A stretch of DNA of 64,000 nt from an uncultured Ectothiorhodospiraceae bacterium (GTDB taxonomy: Bacteria; Pseudomonadota; Gammaproteobacteria; XJ16; Halofilaceae), in the NCBI GenBank assembly GCA_913055615.1, contig CAJXKK010000008.1, positions 1-64,000 on the forward strand, read 5' to 3'. This document shows, piece by piece, positions 1 through 7,678 of this stretch. The translations under genes and the position numbers were made by a program. Position 1 is the first letter of the stretch; the number at the start of each line of letters is the position of its first letter. The notes under the pieces were generated by a model that did no database searches, was not told where the DNA came from, and saw nothing but the letters and a program-made list of their open reading frames with translations.

Positions 1-2
1 AC

Positions 3-92
3 AAGCAGTCCGGCAACGGCCGCGACAAATGCTTTGAAAGCATCGTCGCCCACACCCAGAGCAAGTCCGTCTGGGTCGATCTCGGTGAATGA
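3..92 (+). CDS. Aldehyde dehydrogenase, C-terminal end only (partial)
   Basis: Only the last 29 codons are inside the window, ending in TGA at 90-92. The translation begins KQSGNGRDKCFESIV and ends VWVDLGE. The KQSGNGRDK box followed by a short T-x-x-KSVW tail is the usual end of NAD(P)-dependent aldehyde dehydrogenases of the gamma-glutamyl-aminobutyraldehyde or betaine-aldehyde type, where this segment helps form the dimer interface. The catalytic Cys and Glu lie outside the window, so the substrate cannot be judged. It lies 36 bases before an alcohol dehydrogenase in the same direction, which suggests an alcohol to aldehyde to acid pathway. Confidence 0.75.
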   Translation, partial: KQSGNGRDKCFESIVAHTQSKSVWVDLGE

Positions 93-128
93 TCATGCTG
101 CTCACGAAACAAATTTGTGGTGGACGAA

Positions 129-1154
129 ATGAATGCAGTCAGACTGATAAGACAGGGCGAATCCCTGGTCGTTGAGGAAGTGCCGGTTCCTCTGCCCGGA
201 CCTGGCGAAGTGCTTGTACGACTCGAGGCATGTGGCGTTTGTCACAGCGACTTGCATATTCGATCCGGCGATGAACTCGTGGATAGCGGAACTTTGCCGT
301 TGACGCTGGGGCATGAAGGTGTTGGCCTCATCGAGGAGACTGGAAGCGGCGTCACGGGTTTATCGGTTGGTGATCGTGTCGGTGTGCCCTGGTTGCATGA
401 TACTTGTCTACGATGTCGTGACTGCCTTTCCGGTCACGAATCAGTGTGCGTGAAACAGCGCGCGCACGGCATGCAAGTGGATGGAGCGTTTGCTGAATAT
501 GTAGTTGTCAAAGAAGGCTTTACGGTTGGTATCCCAGATGAACTCGATCCAATCGCGGCGGCTCCTCTTCTCTGCGCGGGCGTGACTGCGTACGGAGCCA
601 TAAAACGTGCACAACTTGAGCCCGGTTTGACGTGTGTGATTTTGGGATGTGGTGGTCTCGGTCAGTACGGGATTCAGTTTGCACGCCTGACTGGAGCCAG
701 GGTGATCGCTGTGGATAACGACCAATCCCGTCTCGATGTGGCACGTCGTCTTGGGGCGAATGAGTGTTACATGTCAAATGACAGTACGGCTCGCAAAATA
801 AATATGGGGGGTGGAGCTGATGCGTTTGTGAATTTCGCTCCGACATCCGAAATATGGGGAATCGTAGAATCGAGCTTGCGAAACCGTGGGCGTTTTGTCT
901 CTGTCGCAATGCCAACAGAACGCGTAGCTATGTCTCTTAGTTGGTTAACAAATGTTACGCCGGTGATTACGGGCTCATCAGTGGGAGGTCGACTGGATTT
1001 GTCGGATATGCTTACTCTCGCGGCGAAGAACGGAATTAATATTCCAGTTGAAAGAATCGAATTAAGTGATGTCGATCGTGCATTGGACCGCCTTGCTGGC
1101 CATCCGAATGAGGAGGCTGTTGAAGGGCGTCTTGTGGTGGACTTTTCGATGTAG
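129..1154 (+). CDS. Zinc-dependent alcohol dehydrogenase (MDR superfamily, AdhP-like)
   Basis: A 341-residue medium-chain dehydrogenase that probably oxidises a primary alcohol with NAD. The catalytic zinc site shows as CGVCHSDLH near residue 38 and GHEGVG near 62. The structural zinc loop C-x2-C-x2-C-x7-C is at about 93-107. The Rossmann nucleotide loop is GCGGLG near 175. Length is normal for the family. A GTG lies four codons earlier at 117, but the ATG at 129 has a GGTGGA-like ribosome site just upstream and is preferred. It follows an aldehyde dehydrogenase end, so the pair may act in sequence. Its base composition looks less GC-rich than genes further right, consistent with transfer. 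Confidence 0.85.
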   Translation: MNAVRLIRQGESLVVEEVPVPLPGPGEVLVRLEACGVCHSDLHIRSGDELVDSGTLPLTLGHEGVGLIEETGSGVTGLSVGDRVGVPWLHDTCLRCRDCLSGHESVCVKQRAHGMQVDGAFAEYVVVKEGFTVGIPDELDPIAAAPLLCAGVTAYGAIKRAQLEPGLTCVILGCGGLGQYGIQFARLTGARVIAVDNDQSRLDVARRLGANECYMSNDSTARKINMGGGADAFVNFAPTSEIWGIVESSLRNRGRFVSVAMPTERVAMSLSWLTNVTPVITGSSVGGRLDLSDMLTLAAKNGINIPVERIELSDVDRALDRLAGHPNEEAVEGRLVVDFSM

Positions 1155-1250
1155 TAAATCGTCGTGGGGTCGTGACAAGTGCGGCCGAACATTGGTCGTA
1201 TCGTAAACGACCAGTTTTGGATGTGTACTGTGCGGGAGCGGGACAAGAAA

Positions 1251-1277
1251 ACCGACTCTGTTGAATTTCGAGTCGGT
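1251..1277 (-). terminator. Rho-independent terminator, minus strand
   Basis: ACCGACTC (1251-1258) and GAGTCGGT (1270-1277) form a perfect 8-bp stem with an 11-base loop. On the minus strand the stem is followed by TTTTCTT, the expected U-tract; on the plus strand there is none. It sits just downstream of the decayed GGDEF gene on that strand and probably served it. Confidence 0.6.
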
Positions 1278-1339
1278 CATGCGAGGGCCTGCGGAATCAG
1301 CGGTCAGGCTCACGGGGATACGCATGAGTCGAGGGCCAG

Positions 1340-1559
1340 CCGTCCCCTCAGTGTAGAACACGGGGTTGTTGCCCTCTTCCCTGGCGCTGTACATAGCCCG
1401 ATCAGCCGCCACGAACAGCGTTTCCAGTCCGTCCCGATCTCGGGGGAAACCGCAATCCGGATGGAGGTCCTGAGCCGTAACGTGAGCCCGTCCTGTTTGA
1501 ATGGTTGGTCCCCTGCGCTCGGCCAGGCCTTGCATTCCCCGTGTGCTGGAGACCGCCAA
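1340..1559 (-). pseudogene. Diguanylate cyclase (GGDEF domain) C-terminal remnant
   Basis: The minus-strand reading contains FPRDRDGLETLFVAADRAMY followed by SAREEGNNPV. This matches the last part of GGDEF domains (a P-x-D-G-x-x-x-x-x-L-x-x-x-ADxAMYxAKxxGRN pattern), the region after the active site. Upstream residues resembling LAERRGPTIQTGRAHVTAQ fit the preceding helix, but the SIGVA strand is garbled by a frame change. The GGDEF signature itself is gone and no start or correct stop is visible. It is a fragment of a c-di-GMP synthase gene, left between an alcohol dehydrogenase and a betI-like gene, with its terminator still present. Confidence 0.7.
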
Positions 1560-1667
1560 TGTCGGTGACTACCCGGTTCCCGTAGGCCCGGTGTGATCCA
1601 CGGTTGAGGGTGATTTGCCCGTGCGGTTGGTATGCCGGGATCGATTTTTTCTTTGTGGGCTTGTTTT

Positions 1668-1687
1668 TATAATACGAAGATATTATA
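1668..1687 (+). promoter_or_regulatory. AT-rich inverted repeat, probable promoter/operator of the betI-like gene
   Basis: TATAATA (1668-1674) and TATTATA (1681-1687) form an inverted repeat around a 6-base spacer, 36 bases before the betI-like start. The left arm includes a perfect -10 hexamer TATAAT; a T-rich but poor -35 lies 17 bases upstream. TetR-family repressors usually bind such palindromes over their own promoters. That this is the operator is inferred from position. Confidence 0.45.
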
Positions 1688-1722
1688 ACAATGAAAGGGA
1701 TAGCGATTCATGGAGAAGCCCG

Positions 1723-2325
1723 ATGCCCAAACTCGGTATGCAGCCCGTCCGCGAACAACAGCTCGTGGAGGCCGCGCTCCAGGTGCTCTCAGTCGAGGGG
1801 TTCGCACGAACCACCATGGCGCGTGTTGGTCGGCAGGCGGGCCTGTCGACTGGAACGGTCCAGCACTACTTCCATGACAAAGAGGGGTTGCTTGTGGCCA
1901 CGCTGGCCGCCCTGAACAAACGCATCGGTGAGGCGACCATAGAGCGGATGCGTGGAGCGCGTACGCCGATCGAGCGACTCCACGCGATCGCCGACGTGCA
2001 GTTTGACGACGAACAGTTTTCTTCCGACATGGTGGCGGTGTGGCACGCGCTTTGGGGCAACCTTCGGGAAGTGCCCCGACTTGTCCGTCTGCAGACGATT
2101 TTCGAGCGGCGCATGCAGAGCAATGTGCAGCATGCAATGCGTCAGCTCGTGCCCGTCGGTGATGTCGCGGATCAGACGGATTCCATGCTCGCGATGATCT
2201 ACGGACTCTGGATGAAAGCGGCGCAGCCGGCGAACGATATAAGCCCGGCGAGAGCCCGCCGGCTAATCCGCTCCTACCTGCACCATCAGGTTGTCGTCCC
2301 GTACAGCGAGGCCGTACATGAATAA
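1723..2325 (+). CDS. BetI-like TetR-family transcriptional repressor
   Basis: A 200-residue regulator beginning MPKLGMQPVREQQLVEAALQ, the characteristic BetI opening, followed by a helix-turn-helix (about residues 25-48, ending GLSTGTVQHYFHDKEGLL). The rest is the all-helical ligand domain. Family members repress choline/betaine genes and are relieved by choline. The ATG at 1723 is chosen because GGAGAAG lies at 1712-1718 and the BetI-type N-terminus starts here; upstream in-frame codons are unlikely. It overlaps the downstream amidase by 8 bases, so the two are translationally coupled. A choline-type binding protein follows. True betA and betB are not seen nearby, so the regulated substrate may be a relative of choline. 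Confidence 0.8.
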   Translation: MPKLGMQPVREQQLVEAALQVLSVEGFARTTMARVGRQAGLSTGTVQHYFHDKEGLLVATLAALNKRIGEATIERMRGARTPIERLHAIADVQFDDEQFSSDMVAVWHALWGNLREVPRLVRLQTIFERRMQSNVQHAMRQLVPVGDVADQTDSMLAMIYGLWMKAAQPANDISPARARRLIRSYLHHQVVVPYSEAVHE

Positions 2326-3733
2326 CCGCACACCGCTTGCGGGGGTATCTGCGGGGCCATCGGTTCGCGAGATCACGGCCACGCTGCGCAGCGGGAGTAC
2401 TTCGGCCGTTGCGGTTATGGAAACAACCCTCGACCGGATCCGGAAGGTGGATTCATCCCTTACGGCGTTTACCGAAATTTATCCCGAGGAGGCACTGGAG
2501 GCCGCCGCGAGAGTCGACAGGACGATCGCGTCGGGTGAGCAACCCGGGGCGCTCGCGGGCGTACCTGTTGCAGTCAAGGACCTGAGTCCGCTCGATGGCA
2601 AACGCACGACCATGGGGTCGCTCGTCTACCGGGACCACGTCGGTTCATTCGACCCTATCTATGTCCAAAGGCTGCGACAAGCGGGCGCAATCGTTGTCGG
2701 CAAAACGAATACGCCGGAGTTCGCGCATGCCGGGTTCTGCTCCAATCGGGTTTTTGGTACGACCCGTAATCCGTGGAACCGTGAATATACACCGGGCGGG
2801 TCATCGGGCGGCGCTGGCGCGGCCGTCGCCGCGGGACTGGTTCCGTTTGCAGAGGGCTCCGATATGGGCGGGAGTATCCGGATCCCCGCCGCATACTGCG
2901 GTGTCGTCGGACTCAAACCGAGCCTGGGGCGTATCCCGATGGATATTCTGCCATCGGCATTCGACACCATTTCGCATTTCGGTCCATTGGCCGGTTCGGT
3001 CGAGGATGTCTGGCATTTTCTTGCTGCGACCATGGGACCGGACGAGGTCGATCCGTTCTCGCTGCCGGTACAGCCCATTTCATTCGACGCCGCTGGCGAC
3101 GTTGCAGGTCTGCGTATCGCCCTGAGCCGGGACCTCGGATTTTATGCCGTGGACGATGATGTGACCGCTAATCTGGAATCCGTGGCAGCGATCTTCCGCG
3201 AGCGCGGGGCAAGCGTGGACCCGGTGCGCCTCGCGTGGGATCACGACGTGTTCGAGGCGACCAATGACAACTGGGCCGTATTCCTGGCCGCGTTCCATGG
3301 CCATCTGCTCGATACGCATCACGACCTGCTTGATCCTGAGAGCGTCGACCTGATGGAACAAGGGCGCGCGATGGATGCGGTCTCCTACAAGCGCATCGAA
3401 CTGATACGGACCCGTTTGTGGCGCGACCTTACAAGTTTGTTCACGCACTACGACGCGCTGCTCTGCCCGACGGTTCCCTGTACGCCGCCGCTTGCGTCAA
3501 GCACTGATCGCGAATTTGGATATCGTGACTCGCAGGGCAGGACTGTCGCTGCGGAAATGACCGCTCCTTTCAATCTCGTTCCGCATTCTCCCGCGCTCAG
3601 CGTTCCGTCCGGATTCGGCGTGAACGGACTGCCGACCGCGGTCCAGATTGTCGGTCGACGCTTCGATGAGGCGACGGTTCTCCGGATTGGTCGGGCGATT
3701 GAACTCATGGACCGAATGAACGCGAGAGCATGA
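2318..3733 (+). CDS. Amidase signature family hydrolase
   Basis: A 471-residue cytoplasmic amidase. The Ser-cisSer-Lys triad is visible as Lys87 (VAVKDL), Ser162 (PGGSSGG) and Ser186 (SDMGGSIRIP). The 24-residue spacing between the two serines is the family norm. It hydrolyses a carboxamide to acid and ammonia; the substrate cannot be read from sequence. The ATG at 2318 overlaps the end of the betI-like gene, arguing for one transcript. Between a BetI-type repressor and a choline-type transport protein, a quaternary-amine amide such as a carnitine or betaine amide is a reasonable guess but only that. No GatB or GatC genes are near, so it is not the tRNA amidotransferase subunit. Confidence 0.85.
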   Translation: MNNRTPLAGVSAGPSVREITATLRSGSTSAVAVMETTLDRIRKVDSSLTAFTEIYPEEALEAAARVDRTIASGEQPGALAGVPVAVKDLSPLDGKRTTMGSLVYRDHVGSFDPIYVQRLRQAGAIVVGKTNTPEFAHAGFCSNRVFGTTRNPWNREYTPGGSSGGAGAAVAAGLVPFAEGSDMGGSIRIPAAYCGVVGLKPSLGRIPMDILPSAFDTISHFGPLAGSVEDVWHFLAATMGPDEVDPFSLPVQPISFDAAGDVAGLRIALSRDLGFYAVDDDVTANLESVAAIFRERGASVDPVRLAWDHDVFEATNDNWAVFLAAFHGHLLDTHHDLLDPESVDLMEQGRAMDAVSYKRIELIRTRLWRDLTSLFTHYDALLCPTVPCTPPLASSTDREFGYRDSQGRTVAAEMTAPFNLVPHSPALSVPSGFGVNGLPTAVQIVGRRFDEATVLRIGRAIELMDRMNARA

Positions 3734-3823
3734 AGTGATTGAAATCCAGGTCGGCGGGATCGTGGCTTACCCAGGTTAAGCCGTGACCTACGGGCAAATC
3801 TGTCCCTGATAGTGGAGAACGTA

Positions 3824-4795
3824 ATGATCAAGAAGGTAATAGTCGCCGCAACTGCAGGCACGGCACTTATATTCGGTGCATCAGTCCATGCAGAGGCCGA
3901 AAATGAATGCAGTGAGATCGGATTCGCCCAGATGCCCTGGACGGGTGTCAGTGGCAAGACGGAGACCGCTGCATGGATGATGGAGGAACTGGGCTATGAT
4001 GTAGATATCGGAACGGCCGACGTTGCGATCGTCTATCAGTCCGTCGCCAATGGGACACACGATGTATCATTTGGCCTGTGGCTTCCGATAGCACGTACCC
4101 CAATTCGAAAACACATGCTCGACGGAGACATCAATATCGTCGGGACCAACATCGAAGGCGCACAGCTCACGCTGGCAGTGCCGGATTACGTTCAGGAAGC
4201 AGGGGTCGACCACCACTCGGATCTGGACGATTTCAGGGACCGGTTCGATGGGAAAATCTACGGACTGGAACCCGGCACGGACAACAACGAAAGAATCAAG
4301 AACATGATTGCCGATGATGCATACGGCCTCGGCGACTGGGAACTGGTTGAGTCGAGTGAGGCGGGGATGCTCGCGCAGGTGCAGCGCAAAGTGGCCAAGG
4401 AGGAATGGGTCGCGTTCGTTGGCTGGACACCGCATCCGATGAATCTGAATATCGATATGTCATTCGTTGATGGAGGCGATGAATACTGGGGACCGGATGG
4501 AGGTCGTGCGACCGTGCATACTTTCGTGAATCAGGGTTTCGCCTGGCGTTGCCTGAACGTCGGCCAGTTCCTGAAAAACTACAGGTTTACGTTGCAGGAG
4601 CAGTCGAAGATGGCAAAGTACATTATCAATGATGAGATGGAGTATGCCGAGGCTGGTCGCAGACTGATCCGCGAAAAACCGGAACTCCTTGAGCGCTGGT
4701 TCGGGCAGGGCGGGATGTATCAGGATGGCCCAGTGCGCGGCGCGGATGGCGAACGCAATGCAGTTGATGTGATCCGCAGTGCTCTGGACAACTGA
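3824..4795 (+). CDS. Choline/glycine-betaine ABC transporter substrate-binding protein (ChoX/OpuAC-like)
   Basis: A 323-residue secreted binding protein. A signal peptide is clear: MIKK, then a hydrophobic stretch, with probable cleavage after VHA near residue 23. The mature part has typical ChoX/ProX landmarks: QMPWTGVSGKTE, DVSFGLWLPI, EPGTDNNERI and FVGWTPHPMN followed by YWGPDGG. Such aromatic residues build the cage for a quaternary ammonium group. The start is the ATG at 3824, preceded by a GGAG at about 3813-3816; a GTG four codons upstream is less likely. No permease or ATPase gene follows, since the next 270 bases are repeats and then a transposase. It therefore looks like an orphan or one cut off from its partners. 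Confidence 0.8.
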   Translation: MIKKVIVAATAGTALIFGASVHAEAENECSEIGFAQMPWTGVSGKTETAAWMMEELGYDVDIGTADVAIVYQSVANGTHDVSFGLWLPIARTPIRKHMLDGDINIVGTNIEGAQLTLAVPDYVQEAGVDHHSDLDDFRDRFDGKIYGLEPGTDNNERIKNMIADDAYGLGDWELVESSEAGMLAQVQRKVAKEEWVAFVGWTPHPMNLNIDMSFVDGGDEYWGPDGGRATVHTFVNQGFAWRCLNVGQFLKNYRFTLQEQSKMAKYIINDEMEYAEAGRRLIREKPELLERWFGQGGMYQDGPVRGADGERNAVDVIRSALDN

Positions 4796-4914
4796 GTCTG
4801 TGCGGATGCGCGCCAGGGATGGTGCGGCCGTTTGGAGCAGTGCGCGGTTAAAGTGTTCGTAACTGCCGATCTTTACTGAAGCGGTCCAGAACTCGAGGCC
4901 GGGGCCAAAGTAAA

Positions 4915-4997
4915 CGGCGAGTCCGGCGAGTCCGGGCGAGTCCGTGGTCAGAGTAAATAAAAACTCGGCGAGTCCGGGATCAGAGTAAAAACTCGGA
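4915..4997. repeat. REP-1 repeats, left side of RAYT1
   Basis: CGGCGAGTC-type units recur about four times, together with two copies of GGTCAGAGTAAA...AACTCGG (about 4946-4970 and 4976-4997). The second is an exact inverted match of CGAGTTTTTACTCTG, found at the 3' end of the transposase gene 800 bases to the right. This is the usual placement of REP sequences flanking their own RAYT gene. Confidence 0.7.
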
Positions 4998-5070
4998 CCC
5001 ACGCGGTTACTCCCGGTATCCGGATCGGTATCCTTGTCACGGACAAGGCACGTCAAGTCACGGAGGACTC

Positions 5071-5805
5071 ATGGCACGAGGGAACCGTGTATGCCCCGCG
5101 GGTGTGGCCCAGCACTTGATCCAGCGCGGCAACAACGGCCAGCCCTGTTTCGGCGGAAGGGAAGATTTCGGAGCGTACGCGCACTGGCTTCGTGAGGCGG
5201 CCGAGCGCCACCGGGTAGCCATTCATGCCTGGGTATTCATGACCAACCACGTGCATCTTCTGGCCACCCCGTTCACGGACGAAGGCGTCTCGCGCATGAT
5301 GCAGCACCTGGGACGGCGCTACGTGCGGTATTTCAACCATGTCCACGGGCGGACCGGAACTCTCTGGGAGGGCCGCTTCAAGGCCTGCGTGGTCCAGGAT
5401 TCAGCCTACCTCATGCGTTGTTACCGTTACATCGAGCTCAATCCGGTTCGGGCCAGGATGGTGTCGGATCCTGCTGACTACCGCTGGTCCAGCTACCGGG
5501 TGAATGCCCTCGGTATACAATCGGTCCTGTGTACACCCCACGAGATCTACCGCGGCCTTGGGCAGGGCGCGGAACGGCTGACGGCCTACCGCGCGCTATT
5601 CGCTGCTCAGGTCGACGACGAGCCCATCGCGGAAATTCGCGAGGCCACGCGTCGCGGCCACGCCCTGGGTGACGAGCGCTTCGTTCGTGAAATGGAGGCG
5701 CGGACTGGAACGCGGCTGCGAGCCGGGAAGCCGGGGCCGAAGGCGAAGGGAGAGTCGGATGATTGCATCCCGGACACTACGATGGCGAGCGAGTTTTTAC
5801 TCTGA
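5071..5805 (+). CDS. REP-associated tyrosine transposase (RAYT1, IS200-like Y1/HUH)
   Basis: A 244-residue Y1 transposase. The HUH metal motif is HVHLL in MTNHVHLLATP, and the catalytic tyrosine lies in the helix CYRYIELNPVRARMV. These single-strand transposases bind and cleave REP hairpins. The gene is flanked by inverted copies of REP-1, and the right copy is part of the coding region: the codons for SEFLL and the TGA stop are themselves GCGAGTTTTTACTCTGA. The C-terminal tail after residue 180 (EIREATRRGHALGDERFVRE) is found again at 7380-7561 as a relic. The start at 5071 is preceded by GGAGG at about 5060. Probably intact and possibly active. Confidence 0.85.
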   Translation: MARGNRVCPAGVAQHLIQRGNNGQPCFGGREDFGAYAHWLREAAERHRVAIHAWVFMTNHVHLLATPFTDEGVSRMMQHLGRRYVRYFNHVHGRTGTLWEGRFKACVVQDSAYLMRCYRYIELNPVRARMVSDPADYRWSSYRVNALGIQSVLCTPHEIYRGLGQGAERLTAYRALFAAQVDDEPIAEIREATRRGHALGDERFVREMEARTGTRLRAGKPGPKAKGESDDCIPDTTMASEFLL

Positions 5806-5813
5806 CCCCGAAT
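5789..5813 (+). repeat. REP-1 copy overlapping the RAYT1 stop codon
   Basis: GCGAGTTTTTACTCTGACCC and the following CGAAT overlap the last codons and stop of RAYT1. The inner part is the perfect reverse complement of the copy at about 4981-4995. Confidence 0.75.
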
Positions 5814-6260
5814 ACCCCTGGTTCGGTATACCGTCCCCGGAATTCATGTCCCGTGATTCGCGCACATCGGCGGAAGGTCGCCATAATGGAACCTCGGCGC
5901 TGAGCGGTCGACAACTGCGTGATATCGGGGTGGAGCGTCGCCGCAGAACCGGGGTCACAGAATCGGGGTCACACAGAACCGGGGTCAGATGATACTTGCG
6001 TGTGGAGTTCGGGGTCAGTGGGAGTTCGGGGGCAGAGTAGGAGCTTCCGGGTACCGCAGTCAGTGGGTTTTTACTCTGACCCCCGAAACTCCGCGACTCG
6101 GACGACTACTGGACGAAAACACTCGCCGCCGTCGTAACCCGGCCGCCTTGCAGGGGCGGGTACAGGCCACGAATCGGGTCGAAGGGTGGCCAGATGCGTG
6201 GTCTGTTTTCTATTGTCCGGTGTCGATTCTCGCCGCGAAGACTACCGGGAACTCCGCGTG
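5814..6260. repeat. Intergenic region with degenerate REP-1 copies
   Basis: No gene is seen in these 447 bases. From about 5935 to 6030 the motif CGGGGTCA or a close form recurs five times. A good REP-1 copy TTTTTACTCTGACCCCCGAA is at about 6068-6087. About 6140-6260 resembles a promoter-proximal leader for the antiporter gene, but no clear promoter was found. Confidence 0.55.
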
Positions 6261-7295
6261 ATGCTCGACCCAGCGACCTCCAGCCTGCCATGGGCGACCG
6301 GTGTGTTCGTGCTTGCCGCCGCCGTGATCGGCGTCGCGGGCAGCCGGTTGAGCTCGATCTGCGATCGACTGGCCGACCGAACGGGCCTGGGGGAGGCCTT
6401 CACCGGCGCCGTTCTGCTCGGCGCGGTCACCTCGCTGCCGGGCATTACCGCTTCGGTCACCGCCGCACTCGACGGGCTGCCGACCCTTGCACTGTCGAAT
6501 GCGATCGGTGGCATCGCGGTGCAAACGGCCTTTCTGGCGATCGCCGACATCGCCTACCGCCGCGCCAACCTCGAGCACGCCGCGGCATCCGTACCAAACA
6601 TGATGCAGGCGTCGCTCCTGGTCATACTGCTGGCTTTGATGCTGGCCGCTATGGCTGCGCCGGCGGTAACGGTTTTCGGGGTGCACCCGCTTTCACCTCT
6701 GCTCCTGGTCGTCTACGGCTTCGGCATTCAAATCGTCTATCGTAGCCGCGAACACCCGATGTGGACGCCCCGGATGACGCGGTCCACACGGCTCGACGAG
6801 CCCGATGCGGGGGCGACCGGACTCCCGCTCCAGCGCCTCTGGATCGAATTCGTGGTGGTCGCGGTGCTGGTCATCGGAGCCGGCGTGGCCGCTACTCGTT
6901 CGGGGGAACAGATCGCGACTGCGACCGGGATGTCGCACACCTTCGTCGGTGCCCTGCTGCTCGCGGTCGCTACGTCGCTGCCCGAGCTGGTCACCTCCGT
7001 GGCGGCCGTTCGGCGGAGTGCCTTGACGCTTGCGGTGGGCGGCGTCATCGGGGGCAACGCGTTCGACACGCTGTTCGCAGCCGTGGCCGACTTCGCCTAT
7101 CGCTCCGGTTCGCTGTACCACGGGGCGAGCGGAGGAGAGCAGTTCCTGATCTCGCTCACGATCGTCATGACCGGCGTGCTGCTGCTCGGGCTGTTGCGAC
7201 GCGAGCGGCTGGGAATTGCGCGCATCGGCTTCGAGAGCTTCGCGGTGCTCGTGCTCTATACGGGCGGCATGGTGATCCTTGGCGCCGCCCTGTGA
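6261..7295 (+). CDS. Sodium/calcium exchanger family membrane antiporter
   Basis: A 344-residue inner-membrane protein with about ten hydrophobic segments in two homologous halves. The two alpha-repeats are plain: GAVLLGAVTSLPGITASV near residue 45 and GALLLAVATSLPELVTSV near 230, the second being the classic cation-binding form. In the first repeat a Gly stands where the usual Glu follows SLP, so ion stoichiometry or activity may differ. A hydrophilic linker (about 165-190) joins the halves. The ATG at 6261 is chosen over upstream codons that fall in repeat DNA. The gene lies between RAYT1 and a relic of a second RAYT1 copy, with REP-1 units on both sides, so it may have been carried or trapped by the repeat. 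Confidence 0.8.
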   Translation: MLDPATSSLPWATGVFVLAAAVIGVAGSRLSSICDRLADRTGLGEAFTGAVLLGAVTSLPGITASVTAALDGLPTLALSNAIGGIAVQTAFLAIADIAYRRANLEHAAASVPNMMQASLLVILLALMLAAMAAPAVTVFGVHPLSPLLLVVYGFGIQIVYRSREHPMWTPRMTRSTRLDEPDAGATGLPLQRLWIEFVVVAVLVIGAGVAATRSGEQIATATGMSHTFVGALLLAVATSLPELVTSVAAVRRSALTLAVGGVIGGNAFDTLFAAVADFAYRSGSLYHGASGGEQFLISLTIVMTGVLLLGLLRRERLGIARIGFESFAVLVLYTGGMVILGAAL

Positions 7296-7346
7296 ACAGT
7301 CGAGGGCGCGGCATGTTCCCGGAATCCGTCCGGTGTGGGATAAATG

Positions 7347-7369
7347 GAGTTCTTACTCTGACCCCGAAC
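7347..7369 (+). repeat. REP-1 copy
   Basis: GAGTTCTTACTCTGACCCCG and trailing bases, same orientation as the copy at 5789. It directly precedes the RAYT1 relic. Confidence 0.7.
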
Positions 7370-7379
7370 TCCCGAACTC

Positions 7380-7561
7380 CGATCGCGGACATCCGCGAGG
7401 CCACGCGTCGCGGCCACGCACTCGGCGATGACCGCTTCATCCGGGAAATGGCGGCTCGGACCGGGACGCGGTTGCGAACCGGCAATTCGGGGCCGAAAAC
7501 AAAGGGCATATCGGACGACGGCGATCCTGATGCGACGGTGGCGAGCGAGTCTTTACTCTGA
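7380..7561 (+). pseudogene. RAYT1 relic: C-terminal 60 codons only
   Basis: The reading IADIREATRRGHALGDDRFI continues to ...DATVASESLL and stops at TGA 7559-7561. It aligns along its length with the last 60 residues of RAYT1, differing at roughly a dozen positions. The HUH and Tyr parts are absent, so it cannot be active. The final codons again form a REP-1 unit (about 7546-7569). The divergence shows it is an old copy or comes from a related element, not a fresh duplication. Confidence 0.85.
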
Positions 7562-7678
7562 CCCCGAATATCCCTGCGTCTTAGGCGTTCGACCTCGAAT
7601 CAGCGCGGATTCGTGGTCTGTCCCCTGGTGCTTCTCGCTTACTATACTGTCAGCAGATATCTCGATCCGGGGGGCGCA

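Noticed and set aside
1179-1568. Plus-strand open frame of 129 codons
   Set aside because: It is the antisense of the GGDEF remnant and crosses a terminator stem.
4915-5000. CRISPR-like appearance of repeated CGGCGAGTCCG units
   Set aside because: Units are short and irregular, with no spacers of constant length and no cas genes; they belong to the REP-1 region.
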